Below, in pieces: positions 15,173 through 20,381 of a stretch of DNA of 20,381 nt; within the stretch, counting starts at the first letter, position 1; each line of letters begins with the position of its first letter. The notes under the pieces are model-generated. The model had not been told where the DNA came from. It did no database searches and worked only from the letters and a program-made list of their open reading frames with translations. The position numbers and the translations under genes are program-made. This DNA is from Acetobacteraceae bacterium (GTDB taxonomy: Bacteria > Pseudomonadota > Alphaproteobacteria > Acetobacterales > Acetobacteraceae): the NCBI GenBank assembly GCA_947475475.1, contig CANJOG010000004.1, positions 1 through 20,381 on the forward strand, in the 5' to 3' direction.

Positions 15173-15892
15173 ATGCGCGAAAGGCCAAGCCCCAATCAGG
15201 ATGACCGCGATCCCGGTGCGCGCATCGACACCATCGTGCTGCACTATACCGGCATGAAGACCGCCGCAGAGGCGATCGACCTGCTGTGCAGCCCCGAAGC
15301 CCGCGTCTCCTCGCATTACGTGGTCGAGGAAGACGGCTCCGTCTGGCAACTCGTGGACGAAGCCAAACGCGCCTGGCATGCCGGGATTTCCTTCTGGCGC
15401 GGCCAGGAGAATCTCAATCACGTCTCTATCGGCATCGAAATCGTCAATCCGGGCCATGACTGGGGCTATCGCGATTTCCCGGCCTTGCAGATGGCGGCGG
15501 TCGCCGATCTCTGCCTGCGAATCATGGCGCGCCATCCCATCGCCCAGCGCAACATCGTCGCCCATAGCGATATCGCGCCGGACCGCAAGCAGGACCCTGG
15601 CGAACGCTTCGACTGGCGCGGCCTGGCACAGGAAGGCATCGGACTCTGGCCCGATTGCGTGCCCGATCTCGGCACCGGCCAGCCTGTGCGCGACGCCGCC
15701 AGTCTGCGCGATGTACGGCGTGCGCTCAGCGAGATCGGCTATCGCGTGGAGGCCGAAGGCGCGCTCGATCCGGCATTATCCACCGTCTTGCGCGCCTTCC
15801 AGCGCCACTGGCGGCCGGAAGCCATCACCGGCCAGGCTGATTCCGGCACGCTGGCAAGATTGGCCGGCGTGCGCAGCCTCATTCGCGACTAG
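15173..15892 (+). CDS. N-acetylmuramoyl-L-alanine amidase (amidase_2 fold) with C-terminal peptidoglycan-binding domain
   Basis: 239 residues. Zinc hydrolase that cuts the amide bond between muramic acid and the stem peptide, in peptidoglycan turnover or recycling. Metal ligands are visible: His24 (TIVLHYTG), His131 and Asp141 (VAHSDIAPDRKQDPG); the 10-residue His-Asp spacing equals that of AmpD His154/Asp164. HVSIGIEIVN supplies the conserved Glu strand. Residues about 165-235 (DVRRALSEIGYRVEAEGALDPALSTVLRAFQRHW) form a PG_binding_1 domain, which makes it more like AmiD than the short AmpD. However, no signal peptide or lipobox is present, so a cytosolic recycling role is possible. ATG at 15173 is the only good start and puts RPSPNQDDR at the usual family N-terminus. 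It probably forms an operon with djlA. Its last 4 bases overlap the last 4 of the convergent SDR gene. Confidence 0.93.
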   Translation: MRERPSPNQDDRDPGARIDTIVLHYTGMKTAAEAIDLLCSPEARVSSHYVVEEDGSVWQLVDEAKRAWHAGISFWRGQENLNHVSIGIEIVNPGHDWGYRDFPALQMAAVADLCLRIMARHPIAQRNIVAHSDIAPDRKQDPGERFDWRGLAQEGIGLWPDCVPDLGTGQPVRDAASLRDVRRALSEIGYRVEAEGALDPALSTVLRAFQRHWRPEAITGQADSGTLARLAGVRSLIRD

Positions 15893-16641
15893 GACGGGTA
15901 AGCGCGCCCGCCATTGACGCTGAGAATCTGCCCGGTGATGTGATCGCCTTCCTCGCGCACGAAGAATGCCACCGCCGCAGCGATATCTTCCGGCTTGCCG
16001 ACACCGAGCGGCCCCCAGAGATCGGTCGAGGCCAGATCCGGCGCGATCTGCGCGAATTCCGCCTGCTGGTCGCTGGCAATCGGGCCGGGCGAGACGGCAT
16101 TCACGCGGATGCCGTGTTCGGCAAATTCCCGCGCCCAGGACTTGGTCATCGACTGCAACGCACCCTGCGCGCCGGTATGCACCACGGCGCGCGCCAGGCC
16201 GACGCGGCCGGAATCGCCAGTGATATTGATGATCTTGCCCCAGCCGAGCTTCTTCATCTGCGGCAGCACGGAGGAAACCGTGTAGAGCGAGGCACGAATC
16301 TTCGTATCCAGCACGCGATCCCAATATTCCTCGTCATTATCCTCAAACGCCTTGGGGACCATCCAGCCCGCATTGTTGATGAGAATGCTGATCGGCCCGA
16401 AAGCGTCGCTGCCGGCCTTCACCATCGCCTTCACATCGGCAAAAGAGCGCACATTTCCCTTTACCGCGATGGCCCGCCCACCCTTGGCGCTGATTTCCGC
16501 CACCAATGACTCCGCATCGGCTTGCGAGGTCAGGTAGTTCGCGACAATCGCCACGCCTTCGGAAGCGAGACGCAGCGCGATGGCGCGCCCAAGGCCACGC
16601 CCCGCGCCGGTAATGAGGGCGATCTTGTCCGGCTTGGCCAT
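15889..16641 (-). CDS. SDR-family protein lacking the catalytic tetrad
   Basis: 250 residues with a full classical SDR fold. The dinucleotide motif TGAGRGLG (11-18), the INNAG strand (88-92) and the RVNAVSPGPI segment are intact. Against FabG- or BadH-like enzymes the sequence aligns without gaps through the active site, yet every tetrad position is changed: Asn to Lys114, Ser to Gly142, Tyr to His155 and Lys to Gln159 (VVHTGAQGALQ where Tyr-x-x-x-Lys is normal). It may bind NAD(P) but cannot use the standard oxidoreductase mechanism; a binding, sensing or non-redox role is possible. GGAGG sits 9 bases before the ATG at 16641. It is the last gene of the import operon, 76 bases after the binding protein, so it probably acts on or senses the imported compound. 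Codon use looks normal, with no frameshift. Confidence 0.9.
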   Translation of the reverse strand: MAKPDKIALITGAGRGLGRAIALRLASEGVAIVANYLTSQADAESLVAEISAKGGRAIAVKGNVRSFADVKAMVKAGSDAFGPISILINNAGWMVPKAFEDNDEEYWDRVLDTKIRASLYTVSSVLPQMKKLGWGKIINITGDSGRVGLARAVVHTGAQGALQSMTKSWAREFAEHGIRVNAVSPGPIASDQQAEFAQIAPDLASTDLWGPLGVGKPEDIAAAVAFFVREEGDHITGQILSVNGGRAYPS

Positions 16642-16676
16642 CTCTATTCCTCCAGGAATTTTCTTGATGTTCTCAA

Positions 16677-16701
16677 GGCGGCACCGTTCACCGGCACCGC
16701 C
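16677..16701 (-). other. Intercistronic stem-loop between binding protein and SDR genes
   Basis: On the minus-strand transcript GGCGGTGCCG and CGGTGCCGCC can pair over 10 bp, 8 of them Watson-Crick plus two G-U wobbles, around a 5-base loop. No T-run follows, so it is not a standard terminator. Such stem-loops after binding-protein genes often protect the upstream mRNA and raise binding-protein yield over downstream genes. It starts 16 bases after the binding-protein stop codon. Confidence 0.55.
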
Positions 16702-16717
16702 TCGCCATTGTCAACGT

Positions 16718-17767
16718 TTAGAAGCCGAGCAGCTTGGCAATCTCCGCCCGCCGCGCCGAGGTGCCGGCCTTGGGCGGCTCGTATTCCTTCGGCAGCTTGC
16801 TGGTATCATAGACGGTGAAGGCGCCCGGATCGGCGTTGAACACTTGGTTGCCTTCCTCGCTCATCATGTAATTGGCGAGCAGCTTGGCCGCATTGTGATG
16901 CTTGGCCAATTTGCGCGTGGTCAGCATCACCTGGATCTGCACGCCGGTCGTGTAGTCCAGCATATGCGCATCCACCGGACCGCCCTTACTCTTCACGCCC
17001 ATCACCTGGGCGACAACTTCGGGCGGATGGAACGATCCCTCGCCGGCGCCGAGCGCCTGGCCGGCCTGGACCGGCCCGCCTTGCTTACGGATATTCGGCC
17101 GCAGCGCGTCGAAGAACGCATTGCCGAAACGGTCCTGCAGCAGCGCGAAGAAATCGATATAGGCGTCGGAAATATTCGGATCGCTGATCAGCACCTCGCC
17201 CTTCCAGCGCGGATGGGTCAGGTCCATCCAGGTCTTTGGCAGGTCTTCCTTCTTCACCTTGTCGGTATTGTAGGCGAGCATCCAGGGCGAGATCTGAATG
17301 ATCGCCGCGCGACCGCGATTCATCTTCTCGGGAAACATCTTGTGCTTGAGCATGGGCACATCGAGCTCGGAGATCGGCTCCATCCAGCCCTTCTCCACGC
17401 ACATCTTGACGAAATCATCGGCACCGCCCGCCAGCGTCACCAGCGAGGCGGCAAACGTGCCCGCCTGAGCCTCCGAGGAATAGCGTTGCTGCAACGGCAC
17501 GGAATCGAAACGCGCGAAGCTGATCTTGATGCCATATTTCGCCGTGAAGGCATCATGGACGCGGCGGGCGACATTCTCGGTCTGGCTGACATAGCAGACC
17601 AGTTCGCCTTCCGCCTTGGCGGCTTTCACCAGCGCATCGAGATCGGCCTGATAAGCCGCCGATTGCGCCCGCGCCTCGTAGCTGCCGAGAGCCACACCCG
17701 CACCGGCGCCCAGCGCCAATGTATTGAATCCACGCCGCCCGATCGCGCGCTTGTGCTCGCTGTTCAT
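16718..17767 (-). CDS. ABC transporter periplasmic binding protein (iron/polyamine-type fold), Tat-type signal
   Basis: 349 residues. Captures a solute in the periplasm for the permease and ATPase encoded upstream. The N-terminus has a twin-arginine-like signal (IGRRGFNTLALGAGAGVAL, then EARAQS), suggesting export of a folded protein. The mature part begins YQADLDALVKAAKAEGELVCYVS and continues with AYNTDKVKKEDLPKTWMDLTHPRWKGEVLISDP and ANYMMSEEGNQVFNADPGAFTVYD, the pattern of the extracellular solute-binding family that includes FbpA, AfuA and putrescine or phosphonate binders. I do not see the paired tyrosines that mark Fe(III)-binding FbpA, so the substrate is open. ATG at 17767 was chosen because GGAGG lies 5 bases upstream. 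A 121-base gap separates it from the ATPase gene, which leaves room for an internal promoter, though I see no convincing boxes. Confidence 0.9.
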   Translation of the reverse strand: MNSEHKRAIGRRGFNTLALGAGAGVALGSYEARAQSAAYQADLDALVKAAKAEGELVCYVSQTENVARRVHDAFTAKYGIKISFARFDSVPLQQRYSSEAQAGTFAASLVTLAGGADDFVKMCVEKGWMEPISELDVPMLKHKMFPEKMNRGRAAIIQISPWMLAYNTDKVKKEDLPKTWMDLTHPRWKGEVLISDPNISDAYIDFFALLQDRFGNAFFDALRPNIRKQGGPVQAGQALGAGEGSFHPPEVVAQVMGVKSKGGPVDAHMLDYTTGVQIQVMLTTRKLAKHHNAAKLLANYMMSEEGNQVFNADPGAFTVYDTSKLPKEYEPPKAGTSARRAEIAKLLGF

Positions 17768-17888
17768 TGAATCCTCCAAAATGATTGCGTCTTCACGTCT
17801 TGCTTATTCTGGCCGGCTGCCCACGCGCCAACCTTGCCGTCATCGCAGAATAGGCGGAAATCCGCCGCCGGGATAGTCGTTAGCAGTC

Positions 17889-18989
17889 CTACCGCGCGAG
17901 CTTGCCGCCCTTGTAGAGCAGCACATCCGCATGCGGCAGCATCAGATCGACCGCCTCGCCAGGCCGGAATTCCCCCTCCGCACGGGCGCGATGCACATGC
18001 ATGAGCGTGCCGCCCATGCGCACCATATAAGTCATCTCATGCCCGACCTGTACCGAATCCTCGACGACCCCACCAGCAAGATTCAGATGCGCGCCGCTCA
18101 TCACCATCTTGCCCGCCGCCGCGATCAGCACATCCTCCGGCCGCACGAAAATCCGCAACCCGTCGCCGCCCTGGCCGAGCAGGCTGAGATCGCCGCCCAA
18201 CGGCCCGGCGGCACTGGTCCAGGCGCCGTCGAAGGAAATATCCAGCGCGTTGCGGATGCCAAGGAAGCGGGCAACATATTCCGTCTGCGGGCGAGCATTG
18301 ACTTCGGACGCCGTGCCGAGCTGTTCGATCACACCCGAATTCATCACTGCCACGCGCGTGCCGAGCGTAAAAGCCTCGGTCTGATCATGCGTGACGTAAA
18401 TGCCAGTAAAACCAAGATCACGATGGATCAACCGCAACTGGCTGCGCAATTCCTCGCGCAGCAGGGCGTCAAGATTCGACAGCGGCTCATCGAGCAGCAT
18501 CACCGCCGGCTTGGACGCCATGGCGCGCGCCAGCGCGATGCGCTGCTGCTGCCCGCCGCTCAGCATAGAGGGCAGGCGATCGGCGAGATGGGTGCATTGG
18601 ACAATGCCCAACACCTCATCAACACGCGCTGCACGCCGGCCGGATTCAAAACGCCGCGCGCGCAGCGGATACTCGACATTGCGGCGCACGCTCATATGCG
18701 GCCACAGCGAGTAATTCTGGAACACCATGCCGATATCGCGTTTATGCGTCGGCACATTCAGCCGCGTTGCCGCATCGAAGACCGGCTTGCTGTCCAGCAT
18801 GATGCGGCCTTCCTGCGCATCTTCCAACCCGGCGATGCAGCGCAGCAAGGTGGTCTTGCCACAGCCGCTCGGCCCCAGCAGGACGAGCAATTCGCCTTCG
18901 GTGACATCCAGCGAAACGCCATCCACCGCCCGCACCGCATCGCGGCCGGGGAAGAGCTTGACGAGAGCATCGATCTTGAGCGCGGACAT
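17889..18989 (-). CDS. ABC transporter ATP-binding protein (FbpC/PotA type)
   Basis: 366 residues. Cytosolic ATPase that powers the importer. All motifs are intact: Walker A GPSGCGKTT (39-47), Q-loop Gln91 in MVFQNYSLWPHM, signature LSGGQQQR (143-150), Walker B AVMLLDE (162-168) with the D-loop SNLD, and switch His201 in VTHDQTEA. From about residue 240 a TOBE_2-type regulatory domain follows (FVRPEDVLIA and a final VDLMLPHADVLLYKGG), as in the CUT1, PotA and FbpC ATPases. ATG at 18989 was chosen because AAGGG lies 7 bases upstream and the family start is then normal; a longer frame to 19112 would overlap the permease. The permease stop is 10 bases upstream, so the two are tightly linked. Confidence 0.96.
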   Translation of the reverse strand: MSALKIDALVKLFPGRDAVRAVDGVSLDVTEGELLVLLGPSGCGKTTLLRCIAGLEDAQEGRIMLDSKPVFDAATRLNVPTHKRDIGMVFQNYSLWPHMSVRRNVEYPLRARRFESGRRAARVDEVLGIVQCTHLADRLPSMLSGGQQQRIALARAMASKPAVMLLDEPLSNLDALLREELRSQLRLIHRDLGFTGIYVTHDQTEAFTLGTRVAVMNSGVIEQLGTASEVNARPQTEYVARFLGIRNALDISFDGAWTSAAGPLGGDLSLLGQGGDGLRIFVRPEDVLIAAAGKMVMSGAHLNLAGGVVEDSVQVGHEMTYMVRMGGTLMHVHRARAEGEFRPGEAVDLMLPHADVLLYKGGKLAR

Positions 18990-18999
18990 GCCCAGCCCT

Positions 19000-20381
19000 T
19001 CAGATTTTCTTGAGTGATTCGGTGCCACCGAACCACATGGCGAGGAAGACGCCGATAATGGTGACAACCACCATGATAATGGAAAGCACAGCGACCTGGG
19101 CATACACGCCACCGGTCAAAACGTCATACATCACGCTGCCGACAACCTGAGTGCGCACCGAGCGCACCATCATCGAGGCGCTGAATTCGTGAAACAGCAG
19201 TACGAAGGTGAGCATCCCGGTCGCCGCCATGCCCTTGCGCGCCAGCGGTAGCGTCACCAGCAACAACGTGCGCACCGGGCTGCCACCGCACGCCGCGGAG
19301 GCCTCACGGAATTCCTGTCCGATGCCGACCAGCGTGGTGAATTGCAGCCGCGTCGCATGGCCGATCATCAGCGTCACATACGTGACGACCAGCACCGCGC
19401 TGGTGCCATACAGTGGAAAAGGCGGCCCCGTATAAGCGAAGAGCAGGCCGAACCCCATCAGCGAGGCGGGAATAGCCAGCGGCAGCGTCACCAGGAAATC
19501 GATCACCGCGCGCACCGGCCGCGACGCGCTGGAGGATTGCAGCAGCGCCATCGCGCAGGCCAGGCCGAGAATGCCCACAATGACGACAGCCAGCAGCGAG
19601 ACCTGAATACTGGTCCAGATCGCGCGCATGAACAGCGGATCGTTAAAAACCGCGATCCAGTGCCGCCACGTCAGATTATCCGTCACGAACTGGCCACGCC
19701 AGAACGGCGTCACCGACACATACATCAGCGCCACCAGAGGCAGCAGCGTGGTCAGTAACCCGTATACAAACACCACGGTCGCCGCCCACCAGTAGGTCTC
19801 ACGCGGCTGATGGCGGGTGCGCGCCGAGACCACGACGTAGCGGCGCTGCTCGCGCAACAGCCATTTCTGCCACAGAACCAGGATGATGCCGACAGCGAGA
19901 ATCGGAAATCCAAGTGCCGCGCCCAGCCCGTAATCGATCGGATAATTCTGCACCAGATAGAACATCTGCGTGGTCAGAACATCGATTCCCGAAGTGCGGC
20001 CCAGCAGCAGCGGCACGGTGAACTGCCCCATGCCGAGCAGGAACACCACAGAGCCGGCAAAGATGATGGACGGGCGCAGCAGCGGCAAGGTAATGGTGAA
20101 AAACCGCCGGAATGGCGAGGCGCCACTCGCCGCCGCGGCTGCTTCCAGCTCCTGCCCCATATTCTGCAATCCGGTCAGCACGAAGAGATAGACAAACGAA
20201 GCGAGCAACAGCGCCGTGATGATGATGATGAACGGGACTGTATAAATATCGAACGGCCCCTCCTCGAGCTGATCGAGCAGCGGCAGCATCCGCAGCAGCT
20301 TGTTCACATAGCCGACCTTCGGCGAGAGCATGAAGATCCAGCCAATCACCGCCGCCGCCGCTGGGATCAACAGCGGCAGCA
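19000..20381 (-). CDS. Fused double-domain ABC transporter permease (FbpB-like), N-terminus cut by window edge
   Basis: At least 460 residues are visible and the frame stays open to the right edge, so the first part of the protein is missing. Two copies of the binding-protein-dependent permease domain are fused in one chain. Each has an EAA loop that docks on the ATPase: LEAAAAASGASPFRRFFTITLP in the first half and REASAACGGSPVRTLLLVTLP in the second. About ten hydrophobic segments are visible. FbpB-type permeases run about 550-700 residues, so roughly 100 or more are likely lost. It is the first visible gene of the operon and is followed after 10 bases by the ATPase. The promoter and any upstream genes are outside the window. 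Confidence 0.93.
   Translation of the reverse strand, partial: LPLLIPAAAAVIGWIFMLSPKVGYVNKLLRMLPLLDQLEEGPFDIYTVPFIIIITALLLASFVYLFVLTGLQNMGQELEAAAAASGASPFRRFFTITLPLLRPSIIFAGSVVFLLGMGQFTVPLLLGRTSGIDVLTTQMFYLVQNYPIDYGLGAALGFPILAVGIILVLWQKWLLREQRRYVVVSARTRHQPRETYWWAATVVFVYGLLTTLLPLVALMYVSVTPFWRGQFVTDNLTWRHWIAVFNDPLFMRAIWTSIQVSLLAVVIVGILGLACAMALLQSSSASRPVRAVIDFLVTLPLAIPASLMGFGLLFAYTGPPFPLYGTSAVLVVTYVTLMIGHATRLQFTTLVGIGQEFREASAACGGSPVRTLLLVTLPLARKGMAATGMLTFVLLFHEFSASMMVRSVRTQVVGSVMYDVLTGGVYAQVAVLSIIMVVVTIIGVFLAMWFGGTESLKKI

Noticed and set aside
16718..17767. Naming the binding protein as a ferric-iron binder (FbpA/AfuA)
   Set aside because: Fold and operon order fit, but the tyrosine pair expected for Fe(III) is not visible, so the substrate is left open.
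16580..17770. Plus-strand open frame of about 396 codons opposite the binding protein
   Set aside because: No domain pattern; the minus strand has a ribosome site, signal peptide and binding-protein signature.
17805..17852. 7-bp inverted repeat TATTCTG / CAGAATA between the ATPase and binding-protein genes
   Set aside because: The 34-base spacer is long, no T-run follows and no promoter boxes are aligned with it; chance is a good explanation.

Overview
The window is GC-rich chromosomal DNA with dense, mostly well-behaved genes. It looks alphaproteobacterial, most likely Rhodospirillales and perhaps Acetobacteraceae-like. The basis is the third-position GC bias, a DUF2852 protein (a family I know mainly from Alphaproteobacteria), a djlA-amidase pair, and a methyltransferase-like/glycosyltransferase fusion of a kind common in that group. 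I see no rRNA, tRNA, CRISPR array, insertion sequence, phage gene or plasmid function.

Layout. (1) 1-2347 is surface polysaccharide-related: a left-truncated GT2 glycosyltransferase on the minus strand with a degenerate methyltransferase-like N-terminal half, and divergent from it a small stand-alone beta-sandwich-type protein. (2) 2354-3685 (-) is glmU, the UDP-GlcNAc synthesis enzyme, meeting the previous gene tail to tail over a hairpin that holds both stop codons. (3) 3797-5154 (-) holds a DUF2852 membrane protein with a strong terminator and a promoter carrying a perfect inverted repeat, preceded by a TetR regulator of the WHG type. (4) 5280-6659 (+) is a GlcD/D-lactate dehydrogenase-type FAD oxidase, divergent from the TetR gene across a second inverted repeat. 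(5) 6838-11163 (+) is an RND efflux adaptor and inner-membrane pump of the AcrA/AcrB (HAE1) class, with a palindrome over its candidate -10 box and no outer-membrane channel gene in view. (6) 11196-14222 (-) is a large AsmA-family protein. (7) 14320-15892 (+) is djlA followed by a zinc amidase of the AmpD/AmiD fold. (8) 15889-20381 (-) is an import operon, read right to left: FbpB-like fused permease (cut by the right edge), ATPase, Tat-type binding protein, then an SDR protein.

The common theme is the cell envelope: polysaccharide assembly, UDP-GlcNAc supply, efflux, an AsmA protein, peptidoglycan turnover and solute uptake. The most unusual observation is the last gene of the import operon. 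It keeps the nucleotide-binding motifs of a short-chain dehydrogenase, but all four residues of the catalytic Asn-Ser-Tyr-Lys tetrad are replaced, in an alignment that needs no gaps. Next in interest are three inverted repeats placed like operators (4395-4419, 5175-5195, 6756-6777) and the pseudo-methyltransferase half of the glycosyltransferase. I do not see a clearly new multi-gene system; the binding protein plus tetrad-less SDR pair is the best candidate for undescribed biochemistry.
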